Source: Microbacterium sp. MYb54 | GTDB lineage: Bacteria > Actinomycetota > Actinomycetes > Actinomycetales > Microbacteriaceae | Assembly (NCBI RefSeq): GCF_002979515.1 | Contig: NZ_PCPA01000007.1 | Coordinates: 62,001 to 126,000, forward strand | Reading direction: 5' to 3' | Length of the DNA stretch: 64,000 bases | Shown here: piece after piece, positions 45,504-54,115 of the stretch | How positions within the stretch are numbered: the first letter of the stretch is position 1 | Layout: every line of letters starts with the position of its first letter | The notes under the pieces: model-generated | Told to the model about the DNA's origin: nothing | Databases searched by the model: none | What the model saw: the letters and a program-made list of their open reading frames with translations, nothing else | Position numbers and translations under genes: made by a program

Positions 45504-46580
45504 TCAGAACTCCGCGACGAACCGCACCAGCTCCGGATCAATTCGCAACCAGGTGCGTTCGCCGACCGCCACCCCTCCGGCAGCAGTCAGTGACATGTCA
45601 ATCGCTCCCACATCGGTGTGCACGCGCACACCCGCGAGCGTCGGCTCGACCCGTGTCACCACGGCCACCCACGAATTTACGTCCGCATCGCCGACGTGCA
45701 CATCCGCCGGCCGGAAGACCGCGGCGAGCGCGACGCCCTCGACCGCGGCGAGCGCGCGTGAAGCCGGATCCACGCTGGTCAGCCGCACCTCACCGCCCCG
45801 CCACGCGCCTCCACTTGCGACGCCCACCAGACGGTTGACGCCCGCAATCGAGGCGACGAAGCCCGTGGCCGGGGCCGACAGCACCTCGCGGACCGGCCCG
45901 CTCTGCGTGACCCGGCCTGCCTCGACGACGACGAGCCGATCCGCCAGCGCGACCGCATCAGCGGCATCGTGCGTGACCGCGATCGTGGTGATCCCGGTCA
46001 GCTGATCGCGCAGCATCTGCCGGATGTCGCCCGCCGTCGCCGGGTCGAGCGCCACCAGCGGTTCGTCGAGCAGCACCGCGCGGGGGGATGCGGCGAGCGC
46101 TCTGGCGACGGCAACCCGCTGCCCCTCTCCACCGGAGAGTTCCCGCGGCATCCGATCCCCGGCGCCGGGGAGGCCGACACGTGCGAGCCATTCATCGGCC
46201 GCATCTCGCGCCGCGCTGGCATCCGTCCCTGCCGCGCGAGGGCCGAAGGCGACGTTCTCCCGCACGGACAGGTGCGGGAACAGTCGCGCGTCCTGCCCGA
46301 GAAGCACGATGCCACGGCTCATGGGCTCAGTCCGCACCCGCGGTGAGGCGACGCGGTCGACCACGCGTCCCGCGACCTCGATCTCTCCTGCGCTCAGCGG
46401 TTCGAGTCCGGCGAGCGCCTGCAGCAGGGTCGACTTGCCCGCACCGCTCGGCCCCATGATCGCGACCGTCTCGCCGACGGCGACCTGCACCGCGACCTCG
46501 ACAGCGAAATGCTCCCGCTCGACCACGATGCGTGCGCGCAGCCCCGGTGTCTCGGCAGCGGGACCGTTCGCCGCGGTCAT
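45504..46580 (-). CDS. modC: molybdate ABC transporter ATPase ModC
   Basis: A 358-residue ATPase. Walker A GPSGAGKST, signature LSGGEGQRVAVARAL, Walker B AVLLDEPLVALD and switch VTHDAADA are intact. The C-terminal ~120 residues form the molybdate-linked regulatory extension (FRPADVHVGDADVNSWVAVVTRVEPT), as in ModC proteins. It overlaps modB by 4 bp and is the last gene of HTH-TOBE-modA-modB-modC. Confidence 0.92.
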   Translation of the reverse strand: MTAANGPAAETPGLRARIVVEREHFAVEVAVQVAVGETVAIMGPSGAGKSTLLQALAGLEPLSAGEIEVAGRVVDRVASPRVRTEPMSRGIVLLGQDARLFPHLSVRENVAFGPRAAGTDASAARDAADEWLARVGLPGAGDRMPRELSGGEGQRVAVARALAASPRAVLLDEPLVALDPATAGDIRQMLRDQLTGITTIAVTHDAADAVALADRLVVVEAGRVTQSGPVREVLSAPATGFVASIAGVNRLVGVASGGAWRGGEVRLTSVDPASRALAAVEGVALAAVFRPADVHVGDADVNSWVAVVTRVEPTLAGVRVHTDVGAIDMSLTAAGGVAVGERTWLRIDPELVRFVAEF

Positions 46581-47365
46581 CGCGCCGCTCCCGGTCGCCA
46601 GCCCCGCACGAGCAGCAGCACGACGATCGCGGTCGCGAGCAGCAGCAGAGCGAGAGCGACCGCTGTGCCCTGCGAGACCCCCGCGCCGTTGAACGCGGTG
46701 TAGATCGCGAGAGGCATCGTCTGCGTGACGCCCGGCCGGTTTCCGGCGAACAGCGCCGTCGCCCCGAACTCGCCGATGGCCCGCGCGAAGCACAGCACGA
46801 CTCCGGCGACGATGCCGGGCGCCGCGAGCGGCAGGGTGATGCGGCGCAGGATCGTCCATCGTCCGGCGCCGAGTGCGGCTGCCGTGCGCTCGTATTCCAC
46901 GCCGGAGGTGCGCACCGCGCCCTCGACGGCGAGCACCAGGAAGGGAAGTGCGACGAAGGTCTGCGCCAGCACGACGGCAGGGGTGCTGAACGACAGGCCG
47001 AGTGCGCCGAGCCATCCCGCACGCCCGAACAGATAGAGCAGGGCGACGCCGCCCACCATCGGCGGCAGCACCAGCGGCACCGTGACGGCCGCTCGGAGCA
47101 CCGCAGCCACTCGAGGTCCGGAGCGGGCGATGTACAGCGCGAGCGGCACTCCCACGATGAGACACAGCACGGTGGCCACGAGACCGGTGCCGAGCGAGAG
47201 CATGAGCGCCGAGAGCGCAGCCTCCGACGTCACATCGGCCAGGAAGGTCGACCACTGCACCCGCGCGACGAGTGCAGTGAGCGGCAGGATCAGGAAGACC
47301 AGACCGATCAGCGCAGGGACCGCGAGCGCACGGGGAGCGTAGCCCCGTGCGACGACCGCACTCAT
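46577..47365 (-). CDS. modB: molybdate ABC transporter permease ModB
   Basis: A 262-residue permease with five to six membrane helices and the coupling loop YERTAAALGAGRWTILRRITLP. It overlaps modA and modC by 4 bp each. It forms the channel for molybdate across the cell membrane. Confidence 0.92.
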   Translation of the reverse strand: MSAVVARGYAPRALAVPALIGLVFLILPLTALVARVQWSTFLADVTSEAALSALMLSLGTGLVATVLCLIVGVPLALYIARSGPRVAAVLRAAVTVPLVLPPMVGGVALLYLFGRAGWLGALGLSFSTPAVVLAQTFVALPFLVLAVEGAVRTSGVEYERTAAALGAGRWTILRRITLPLAAPGIVAGVVLCFARAIGEFGATALFAGNRPGVTQTMPLAIYTAFNGAGVSQGTAVALALLLLATAIVVLLLVRGWRPGAAR

Positions 47366-48144
47366 GGAGCCCCGAAGCCGAAGTCCGCCAGGATCTTCTG
47401 ACCCGCCTCCGACAGCACGAACGCCACGAACGCGTCGGCAGCCTCAGAGTTCGGCGCATCGGAGAGCGCCGCGATCGGGTAGTGGTTGACGACCTCGTCG
47501 GCGCCGTCTGGCACGATCACCTCGACGTCGTCTCGTCCGATCACGTCGGTGGCGTACACGAGTCCGGCATCGGCTTCGGAAGCGGCGACCTTCGTGAGCA
47601 CAGCCGTCACGTTCTGCTCGAGGCTCGCGGCATCGACCGTCACGCCCGCCGCCGAGAGCAGCTTCGCGGAGGCCGCACCACAAGGCACCTCCGGCGCGCA
47701 CAGCACCGTGGTCACATCGGCCAGATCGGCCAGGGTCTCGACACCGCCGGGGTTGCCCGCCGGCACCGCGATCACGAGGGTGTTGGAGGCGAAGAGCGTC
47801 GGGTCGACCGCGACATCGGCCGCCTTGTCCATGTTCGCCTCGTCGGCGGAAGCGAACACATCGGCCGGTGCACCTTCGAGGATCTGCGTGACCAGCGTCG
47901 ATGAACCGTCGTAGACGGGGCTGAACTCCACATCGGGGTTCTCGGCGGTGAACGCCTCGCCGATCGCGTCGAAGGCCCCGGAAAGGGATGCCGCGGCGTA
48001 GACCGTGAGCTCGCCGCTCACGGCGCTCTCCTTCGCGGTCGCCGACGGTGACGGGGTGTTCTCCGCGGCAGCTGCGCAGCCGGTGAGGGCGAGTGCGGCG
48101 GCGGCGAGGACGGCTACGGCGGAGCGGCGGAGCGTGCGGTTCAT
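47362..48144 (-). CDS. modA: molybdate-binding lipoprotein ModA
   Basis: A 260-residue binding protein. The lipoprotein signal ends LALTGC with Cys at about residue 23. GELTVYAAASLSGAFDAIGEAF at the mature start and DVFASADEANM are ModA signatures; oxyanion contacts come from the Ser/Ala region near them. It captures molybdate (and possibly tungstate) outside the membrane. Confidence 0.93.
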   Translation of the reverse strand: MNRTLRRSAVAVLAAAALALTGCAAAAENTPSPSATAKESAVSGELTVYAAASLSGAFDAIGEAFTAENPDVEFSPVYDGSSTLVTQILEGAPADVFASADEANMDKAADVAVDPTLFASNTLVIAVPAGNPGGVETLADLADVTTVLCAPEVPCGAASAKLLSAAGVTVDAASLEQNVTAVLTKVAASEADAGLVYATDVIGRDDVEVIVPDGADEVVNHYPIAALSDAPNSEAADAFVAFVLSEAGQKILADFGFGAP

Positions 48145-48145
48145 G

Positions 48146-48538
48146 TCAGCCTTTCGGTACTTCGACGACGACCTGAGTCGCCTTGACGGATGCGGTGGCG
48201 AGCGAACCGACCTCGAGCTGCAGTTCCCGTGCAGCTTCCGCAGACATCAGCGAGACCACGCGATGTGGTCCGGACTGGATGTCGATCTGCGCCATCAGCC
48301 CGTCGATCTGCACGCGGGTCACGATGCCGACGAAGCGGTTGCGGGCGGAAGAGACCACGTCGCCTGCGACCTTCGCCTCTTCCGCGAGGGCCACGGCGCG
48401 CGCGGCGACCGCATCCCCGGGGATCTCGGACGGCGCGGCATCGGTGACGGGCAGGAGCCCCTGCTCGATCCAGCGCCGCACGGTGTCGTCGCTCACTCCG
48501 AGCAGCTGAGCGGCACGAGCGATCCGGTAGGTCTGCAT
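48146..48538 (-). CDS. HTH-TOBE molybdate-responsive regulator
   Basis: A 130-residue protein. The N-terminal third is a MerR/excisionase-like helix-turn-helix (RIARAAQLLGVSDDTVRRWIEQGLLP). The rest is a TOBE/Mop domain (SARNRFVGIVTRVQIDGLMAQIDIQSG), the fold that binds molybdate in ModE and Mop. It likely senses molybdate and controls the mod genes. It leads the operon, one base before modA. The palindrome at 48551-48562 is directly upstream. Confidence 0.85.
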   Translation of the reverse strand: MQTYRIARAAQLLGVSDDTVRRWIEQGLLPVTDAAPSEIPGDAVAARAVALAEEAKVAGDVVSSARNRFVGIVTRVQIDGLMAQIDIQSGPHRVVSLMSAEAARELQLEVGSLATASVKATQVVVEVPKG

Positions 48539-48550
48539 GGAGTGATTCTA

Positions 48551-48562
48551 CCGCATATGCGG
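48551..48562. promoter_or_regulatory. palindrome CCGCATATGCGG, probable operator of the mod operon
   Basis: A perfect 12-bp palindrome 12 bp before the ATG of the HTH-TOBE gene, in the position of a repressor site. Autocontrol by the HTH-TOBE protein is inferred. Confidence 0.65.
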
Positions 48563-48837
48563 AGAAACTCCTCGAATAAACCCGAGATTGCGAGGTATCA
48601 TCGGGCGCCTCACCGTGACGAGCCGTCTCCGCGTACATGTCGCAATCGATGCCGAGACACATCTGTTCGAGGGCGACCATGCGATGAACATGCGTGACCG
48701 CGAGCAGAAAGGCCGCGCCGGCCGCCAGATGGTCGGCATGCGGGGCCTCTCCCGCCGGCAGCTCGCCATCCGTTCCCGGACGCTGCGTTACGTCGCACAG
48801 ACGATGCGCTGGAACCGGGAAGCGATCGCCGCGATGT
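48563..48837. other. 275-bp stretch without a supported gene
   Basis: A plus-strand frame from about 48588 to 48929 is open but overlaps the winged-helix gene on the other strand and lacks a good start and any recognisable family. The region probably holds the mod promoter and the edge of the accessory island. Confidence 0.4.
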
Positions 48838-49113
48838 TCAGCGGCCCCGATCAGCACGCCAGTAGATTACTCCGCCGGTACCGCGTGGATGAGTGGCGCG
48901 TCGTTCGATCAGGAGCCCAGCCTCAGTGAGCTCGTTGAGATGCTTGCCCACACCAATTCGAGTGAGCTCGAGGGCATCCATCAGCTCGATCGCCGTGAGC
49001 TCGTCGTGCGCAAGCATCAACCGCAGCAGGTCAACGCGCACCCGCGAGGCGTCCAGAAGCGCGATGCCTTCCGACAGGACGGACGGCGCATCGTCCTCAG
49101 ATTTGTTGTTCAC
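48838..49113 (-). CDS. small winged-helix (ArsR/MarR-like) DNA-binding protein
   Basis: A 91-residue protein with one winged-helix domain: VDLLRLMLAHDELTAIELMDALELTRIGVGKHLNELTEAGLLIERRATHPRG. The GTG at 49113 is chosen as likely start (GGGAAA upstream); ATG at 49152 would lengthen the overlap with the previous gene. It is the last gene of a unit with the 116-residue protein and perhaps the toxin-antitoxin pair. Target unknown. Confidence 0.65.
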   Translation of the reverse strand: MNNKSEDDAPSVLSEGIALLDASRVRVDLLRLMLAHDELTAIELMDALELTRIGVGKHLNELTEAGLLIERRATHPRGTGGVIYWRADRGR

Positions 49114-49447
49114 GAGGTTTCCCAGGACGAGGCCACGGGTAGGTCTCAACACGCTGCCATGCTTCTGCGACGCTCATGGACGTCGGGACCCGTTCACCGG
49201 GGATGCCTTCTGCGACAACGCAATCCAGGAACCAGGACGCGTCGCGCAGCGCGTTCACATATCCCTCATGCCCACGAGAGACGGCCCCCATGATCGCGGC
49301 GATCTTCTGCGCCTGGCGCACGGTGATCCGCACCGGCTCATCGTCTCCGGGCTTCGGGCCGTCTGTCACGGACTGAAACCACTCCGCGACCTTCAACTCG
49401 TACTCCGGATCCGCCGGGTCGATGGGGAGTTCGTTCTCCTGCGTCAT
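49097..49447 (-). CDS. hypothetical protein in the accessory island
   Basis: A 116-residue acidic, mostly helical protein (DEPVRITVRQAQKIAAIMGAV, LRDASWFLDCVVAEG). No family is recognised. It lies between the RES toxin gene (24-bp gap) and the winged-helix gene (overlap). Its role may be linked to one of them. Confidence 0.6.
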   Translation of the reverse strand: MTQENELPIDPADPEYELKVAEWFQSVTDGPKPGDDEPVRITVRQAQKIAAIMGAVSRGHEGYVNALRDASWFLDCVVAEGIPGERVPTSMSVAEAWQRVETYPWPRPGKPREQQI

Positions 49448-49471
49448 GTGTGCTCCGTTCTCACGCCGCGG

Positions 49472-50206
49472 CTAGTCGGCGGCATCTTTCCAGTGGAGGC
49501 CCAGAAGTAAGAAAGCGTTCACGAGCTCGGGTACGCCCTCGGTTACCGCCTCCGCTGGCCCGGGCGTGATGTGTTCGCTGACAAGCGCGTCCGATCTTTC
49601 GAAGACGGCCCATAGCCTGATGTCATCGCCCATCCGGCTGCGGAATGCAATCCCGTCAACTGCAGGCTGCAGGCTTGAGGTGTCTCGGAGATCGAAGAGG
49701 TGCCGCGCGATCGTTCGAGTCACGCTGCGTCGGTTCGCGTTCTTGAGGAGCGCGACGTCGACCTCACTCGGGGAAACTCCCAGCGAGGCGAGCACGCCGG
49801 CGTCGACGAGGTAGCCAACGCCCTGTGACGTGGTGATCTCGGCGTAGCTTCCCCTCTGGCGTCCGCGAGCGAACATGCGTCCGCTGAGCCACGAGAGCCC
49901 GATGGCGCCCCGCTCCGGATCCGGATAGGTGTCGACGAGGGCAGCATCGTCCTGGATCTCGTTCAGCTCGAGGAAAGCCGTGTCGTTGGGGCGCTGCGGG
50001 GCCAGGAGCTCCAGGAAGCACCCCAAGAGGCTGTCCGACGTGTAGAGAGTGCGAAACTGCGCGTTCTGGTCGTCCCACCGGCCATTGAAACGCCCACCAT
50101 CCGAGGCGAACTGCCACGGCGCCCACTGCCACGGGTCGGGCGCGTAACCCACCCGCCACACCTCCCCGGGATCGCCAGAGACTGGCAACGGCAAATGCGA
50201 GCTCAT
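49472..50206 (-). CDS. RES-domain toxin
   Basis: A 244-residue protein. The RES domain shows EVWRVGY near the start (conserved Arg), GGRFNGRWDD, and YTSDSLLGCFLELLA with the Glu of the motif. RES toxins degrade NAD+ or modify targets by ADP-ribosylation, stopping growth. The ATG at 50206 overlaps the antitoxin stop by ATGA. Order antitoxin-toxin and the Xre/MbcA-like partner are normal for this type of pair. Confidence 0.85.
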   Translation of the reverse strand: MSSHLPLPVSGDPGEVWRVGYAPDPWQWAPWQFASDGGRFNGRWDDQNAQFRTLYTSDSLLGCFLELLAPQRPNDTAFLELNEIQDDAALVDTYPDPERGAIGLSWLSGRMFARGRQRGSYAEITTSQGVGYLVDAGVLASLGVSPSEVDVALLKNANRRSVTRTIARHLFDLRDTSSLQPAVDGIAFRSRMGDDIRLWAVFERSDALVSEHITPGPAEAVTEGVPELVNAFLLLGLHWKDAAD

Positions 50207-50613
50207 CCGACGAAAGCGAACGAGTTCGCAGCGGCCATCACATCGCGCGCGGCATCGACGGGATGCTCGTTCCGGATGTATCGGGCCGGCGCCTCGAAGT
50301 CCAATGCCGGGTTCGACCCCAACATCCAACTCTGAATCGTCGCTGGTTCATAGCGCTCACGCAGAAGGCGCGCAGCCTGAAAGGCCAGCCGAAGGCGGGC
50401 CTCATCCTCCGCACCAGGAGAACGGAGACCTGCGGCCCAGTCACTCACCGGACGAGTGTTCTTCACGTTTCCTACATAAGCCACCAGCCGCACACCCAGC
50501 AGATCTCGAAGCCGAGTGACCAGCTCAGAGAAAGAGAGCTCGACCGACTCGCGCTGCGCCTGCAGCCCGGGACGCTGATCGGAAACAACTGCACGGGTGC
50601 TCATGCCATCCAT
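50203..50613 (-). CDS. MbcA/ParS/Xre-type antitoxin
   Basis: A 136-residue protein. The N-terminal part is a helix-turn-helix-like domain (ELVTRLRDLLGVRLVAYVGNVKNTRPVSDWAAGL) and the C-terminal half is the MbcA/ParS toxin-binding domain (RLAFQAARLLRERYEPATIQSWMLGSNP, then DAARDVMAAANSFA). It would neutralise the RES toxin and repress the operon. The ATG at 50613 follows GTGGGG; ATG at 50625 and 50604 are alternatives. Confidence 0.82.
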   Translation of the reverse strand: MDGMSTRAVVSDQRPGLQAQRESVELSFSELVTRLRDLLGVRLVAYVGNVKNTRPVSDWAAGLRSPGAEDEARLRLAFQAARLLRERYEPATIQSWMLGSNPALDFEAPARYIRNEHPVDAARDVMAAANSFAFVG

Positions 50614-50636
50614 GCTACCCCACATCTAGGTAATCC

Positions 50637-50717
50637 GACCTTAAATCGGCACCTTTATCACGCTCATTTTCAGTAGTCGAATCGCCGACATCGGCTACTA
50701 TGTCAACTTAAATTGAC
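50637..50717. promoter_or_regulatory. TTAAAT-containing near-palindromes before the toxin-antitoxin operon
   Basis: GTCAACTTAAATTGAC at 50702-50717 is palindromic at 14 of 16 positions, and CGACCTTAAATCG near 50638-50650 shares the CnTTAAATyG core. Both are AT-rich in a GC-rich setting, in the divergent region between the antitoxin and the DUF2971 gene. They are probable antitoxin operators. Confidence 0.55.
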
Positions 50718-50752
50718 GGGGTGGCCATCCTTCCCGCTTCTCGCTGCCGTGC

Positions 50753-51766
50753 TTGAATGAGCGAATGGACCATGCAGCAGCGATGACGCGCGCGAGAACC
50801 CCGGGCGAACTCGTCTGGCATTACGCCACCCTCGATACGCTCACACTGATCCTCCAAAGCAATTCGCTGCTGGCGACCGAGGTGAGCTTCCAGAACGATA
50901 TCCGCGAGACATCCACGGCCGACTCCGCGTTTCGCGAAGCTCTAGAAGCGATGCTGGGCGAGTCGGATGACGCGGGCTTTGCACGCGAGGCCCTCAACCT
51001 TCTCAGGGACATCGACAGTGGGCTAGCGTCGTCAGATTCCATGATTGGTGAGCTCACACGGGATGCGCGATTCATCTTATGTGGCACCGACGACCCAGAC
51101 TCGCTGTATGCATGGCGCACCTATGCGCATGATGGCATCGGATGTGCGATTGGACTCGATCCCTCGGTCGCGCTCGGGATCGTGGATCCTTCCCTCTCCT
51201 CGTTCCAACGCCGCATACGTCACTGGCGCCCTGTGGTGTACGAACCAGACGAGACAGCCAGGTTCGCGCGATCGCTTCTCCTTCAGCTCCGGCGGCGATG
51301 GCTGGAGGCGCGCGGAAGGACCCCCACCGAGGAGTCGGCAGGTGGGGCATTCGGGATTCTCATTGCCAATCTCACGGAGGCCCGGTCCCGGGTGCGTGCC
51401 ATCGCGAAAGATCCGTCGTTCCAGGACGAGCACGAACAACGGGTGACGGTCGAAAGCTTGACACGCCACGCGATCGTCACAACCCCGAGCAGCATGGGTC
51501 CACGTCCCCACGTGCGACTAGTCGCGGCCGATCACGGCGCCTGGGGTCACGCAATCACGGATGCCGCCGACGCTCCGAAACTCCCCATCCGCGCAATCAG
51601 ACTTGGCCCCAACGCGCCAGATAGCGCCCTGACTGCCACCAAGTGGTTGCTGTTCGCGAATGGATATGACCTCGACCCTGTGTACATCGAAGAGCACTCG
51701 ACAGCTACGACGTTCGCAACATCCGTCGTTCTTGACACCTCCCGACACCCGTATCGAACACGGTAG
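50753..51766 (+). CDS. DUF2971-type protein, possible defence effector
   Basis: A 337-residue soluble protein. ELVWHYATLDTLTLILQSNSLLATEVSFQND at the start and CGTDDPDSLYAWRTYAHDGIGCAIGLDP in the middle match the DUF2971 pattern (H-Y-T near the start, then a W..YA...G...GF block). Their activity is not established; they occur often near mobile elements and defence genes. It diverges from the toxin-antitoxin operon. No clear binding site precedes the ATG. Confidence 0.72.
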   Translation: MNERMDHAAAMTRARTPGELVWHYATLDTLTLILQSNSLLATEVSFQNDIRETSTADSAFREALEAMLGESDDAGFAREALNLLRDIDSGLASSDSMIGELTRDARFILCGTDDPDSLYAWRTYAHDGIGCAIGLDPSVALGIVDPSLSSFQRRIRHWRPVVYEPDETARFARSLLLQLRRRWLEARGRTPTEESAGGAFGILIANLTEARSRVRAIAKDPSFQDEHEQRVTVESLTRHAIVTTPSSMGPRPHVRLVAADHGAWGHAITDAADAPKLPIRAIRLGPNAPDSALTATKWLLFANGYDLDPVYIEEHSTATTFATSVVLDTSRHPYRTR

Positions 51767-51820
51767 ACGCCGGCATCGACTTCAAGGTCGAATAGTACTC
51801 CGGAGTACTAATGCGATCCG

Positions 51821-52006
51821 CTATCGGGAAGACCCGCCGCTCATCGATCGCGCATGGTGGTGCTGCGCTGCTCGATAGACGCTGGTACGCGAGGTGTTGA
51901 ACAGGCCGGCGATCTCGACCAGCGTCATGTTGCCATCCTCGAGGGGCTTGGCGATCGCCGCGTCCTGTTTCGGCGAGAACCGCGGCTGGCCCCACGCCCG
52001 GCTGTC
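51821..52006 (-). pseudogene. serine-recombinase (resolvase) C-terminal remnant
   Basis: The frame reads GQPRFSPKQDAAIAKPLEDG, then MTLVEIAGLFNTSRTSVYRA, the typical C-terminal helix-turn-helix of Tn3-type resolvases/invertases. The upstream catalytic domain with its Ser is missing; the frame before it does not resemble one. GGGGGACAGA lies close by at about 52125. It is a trace of a transposon or integrative element. Confidence 0.7.
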
Positions 52007-52168
52007 GATGTCGACGACCTGCACGGCCCAGCACAGACGCTGATTGGCTGGGAACCGGGTTGCCTTGATGCAGAATCGCCGACCGTTTCTGCGAAATTCC
52101 AGCGGCTTCGCGCGATGTCCGCCAATTGGGGGACAGACGCCAACCCACCAGATCAATAGCATCCAATC

Positions 52169-52999
52169 ATGACAAGACGTAAATCAATACTGATCATCGT
52201 TCCGCTCCTGGCTGGTCTGCTCGTGGGTGCGCCGGCCACAGCCGCTATGGCGGAGTCGGTAGCACAAGCGCCCGAAGACGCATGTCTTAGCCGTGCAGCT
52301 GAGTACATAGAGGAGAACGCCCAGGCCGAGCAGATTCACTACGCTGCATGCGTAGGGAACACTGCGACGATCTCAGTCCCTGATGGCGCCGGCGGGGCAG
52401 TCGTAGTCGCCTCAGAGCAGAGTGCGAGCGATCCGGCTGAAAGAACGCCGCTGGATGGGCAGCAGTCGACGACGACGCGACGAGCAGACGATATGACCGG
52501 GAGTTGCACAATTTACGGCTCCTACGAGGTCGGCTGCCAGTGGAAAATCAAGTACACGAAGTGGCAGGGCACGACCCCGGTCTGGACCCGCAGTATTACC
52601 GAGACCGCGACACTTTTCCTGCAGACAAATAGCCATGAGTTGAAGTTGAAGTTCAATCACGATCAAGGCATCCCCTTCTTCCTGACCGGGAACGCTGACG
52701 TTATGAACATGCAGGGATGGGCGCCTCCGACTGTTGACGACCCCTATCACTACTCGGTGTATGCGTCCCTCGGGTCAACTAGCTTTTCTAACTGGACCGG
52801 AAGGTCCAATAGCGGCGCTGCGAAGTTCGCAATGTACTTCACCACCGACTCGATCACCGACGAGGCAGAACAGGCCACGATTCCGATCACGGGCATCGTC
52901 ATGACTCCTCGGTTCCAGTGCGCCGCCGTTCCGGTGAACGATCCGACTACGGACGTGCAGTGTGAGTATCCGAACGGGGAGGAAGCTCCTGTCTTCTAA
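52169..52999 (+). CDS. secreted protein of unknown function
   Basis: A 276-residue precursor with a signal peptide (MTRRKSILIIVPLLAGLLVGAP-type core ending AAMAES). The mature part has Cys at DACLSRA, AACVGN, GSCTIYG, EVGCQW, FQCAAV and VQCEYP, suggesting three disulfides, and a strand-rich C-terminal half. Its GC content and codon use are lower than those of the surroundings, which suggests recent acquisition. No family is recognised. No clear binding site is seen before the ATG. Confidence 0.7.
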   Translation: MTRRKSILIIVPLLAGLLVGAPATAAMAESVAQAPEDACLSRAAEYIEENAQAEQIHYAACVGNTATISVPDGAGGAVVVASEQSASDPAERTPLDGQQSTTTRRADDMTGSCTIYGSYEVGCQWKIKYTKWQGTTPVWTRSITETATLFLQTNSHELKLKFNHDQGIPFFLTGNADVMNMQGWAPPTVDDPYHYSVYASLGSTSFSNWTGRSNSGAAKFAMYFTTDSITDEAEQATIPITGIVMTPRFQCAAVPVNDPTTDVQCEYPNGEEAPVF

Positions 53000-53006
53000 T
53001 CTCAAT

Positions 53007-53489
53007 ATGCTCGCAGAACTCGCCGCGGTCGATCCCCCATCGCTGATCCGAGTCAAGGCGCACTGGAGATCTTTCGACAGATCGGAGATCTGGGATGCCA
53101 CTGTTGATCACGCAAATCAAAAATGGTCAGCCACAGATCTGACCAATGGTCGAACAGTATCCTTCTCTGAAGGATTGATTCACACCGAGACAACCTCCTA
53201 CCCATCGGCCGCATATCGTTCCCAGGCGCCGGCTTTTGTCCTCAAAATGCTTATCCCGGAGCTCATGAGTGTCTGGGGAAGGCGCAACGACCCCTTGAGG
53301 CCCGTGAGCGTGAGAACCATCGAGGACGGCCTGAAACTGCTCACCGTGCAGCACAAGGATGAAGCGGCCGTCCTCGAGACACTGGTGTTGGATATGAGGC
53401 TTGGTATCGTCGTCAAGCACTTCGGTATGTTGACCGCGACAGAAGTGGAAGTTCAAGAAGTGCGGCCACCTGCCCCGGTGATTCTCTGA
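53007..53489 (+). CDS. hypothetical protein following the secreted protein gene
   Basis: A 160-residue protein of mixed alpha/beta type (SLIRVKAHWRSFDRSEIWDATVDH, ETLVLDMRLGIVVKHFGML). No signal peptide or family is evident. ATG at 53007 lies 7 bp after the previous stop; GTG at 52962 would overlap by 38 bp. Neither has a strong binding site. Co-transcription with the secreted protein is likely. Confidence 0.55.
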   Translation: MLAELAAVDPPSLIRVKAHWRSFDRSEIWDATVDHANQKWSATDLTNGRTVSFSEGLIHTETTSYPSAAYRSQAPAFVLKMLIPELMSVWGRRNDPLRPVSVRTIEDGLKLLTVQHKDEAAVLETLVLDMRLGIVVKHFGMLTATEVEVQEVRPPAPVIL

Positions 53490-53514
53490 AAGATCTGGAT
53501 CGGAAGAACGGCAA

Positions 53515-53539
53515 GGGCCGGTCCCCCTAGGGCCGGCCC
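53515..53539. terminator. hairpin between convergent genes
   Basis: GGGCCGG (53515-53521) and CCGGCCC (53533-53539) form a 7-bp stem around an 11-nt loop. It follows the gene ending at 53489 and overlaps the end of the nuclease remnant on the other strand. Confidence 0.5.
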
Positions 53540-53927
53540 CGATGACACCGTTCGGCGATCCCGCTGGTCCCGTCGATGAGCACATATCGGAGGATGCGTC
53601 CGCACTTGTCGACGTCTGCTTGCGTGGGGTCGCTGAGGAGTTCGACGTCTTGCCCGTAGACCAGCTCGTTGAGGAATGTGCGGGCTTCTTCGGCGTAGCA
53701 TTCGCTGGTCTCTCCCCCGCGTCCGATCTCTGGGGTATCGATCCCGATCAGTCGCACCCGTGCGGTCCCGTCGGCGGTGGTGAGGTCGATTGTGTCGCCG
53801 TCGATGACCGCCACGACTTCTGCCGTCTCCCTGACCAGCTCGGTCATCGCGGTGTCCATGTCGTGCGTGCAGCCTGTGAGGCCAGGACGGCGAGGAGGGT
53901 CGTTGCTCCCCCGGTCAGGCGGTTCAT
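53527..53927 (-). pseudogene. broken thermonuclease-like (SNase) lipoprotein gene
   Basis: The core frame reads VVAVIDGDTIDL, RVRLIGIDTPE and CGRILRYVLIDG, the start of a staphylococcal-nuclease-like domain with the catalytic Arg/Asp region. Upstream, MNRLTGGATTLLAVLA is a signal start in another frame, while LTGCTHD, a lipobox, is in the nuclease frame, so one base seems lost near 53885. The C-terminus ends early after DGTSG and lacks the usual last strands. Both ends therefore look damaged. Confidence 0.65.
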
Positions 53928-54115
53928 GCGACGGGGCTTTGTTGTTCGGCGGGCTGCCATTCGCCGGTGGGCTCGTCCGCGCCGCGGGAGCGCCGGCGGC
54001 GCATGAGCTGCCGCTCGAGGTCCGTGTGGTTGGCCTTTTGCGCCGAATGGCCGATACCGCATGCGTCAGATTTCCGCGAAGATGGCTGTTCGACGCACTG
54101 GAGAGGCTCTCGACG

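Noticed and set aside
48588..48929. Plus-strand frame of 113 codons beside the mod promoter
   Set aside because: Overlaps the winged-helix gene on the other strand, has no binding site and no family resemblance; too weak to list as a gene.
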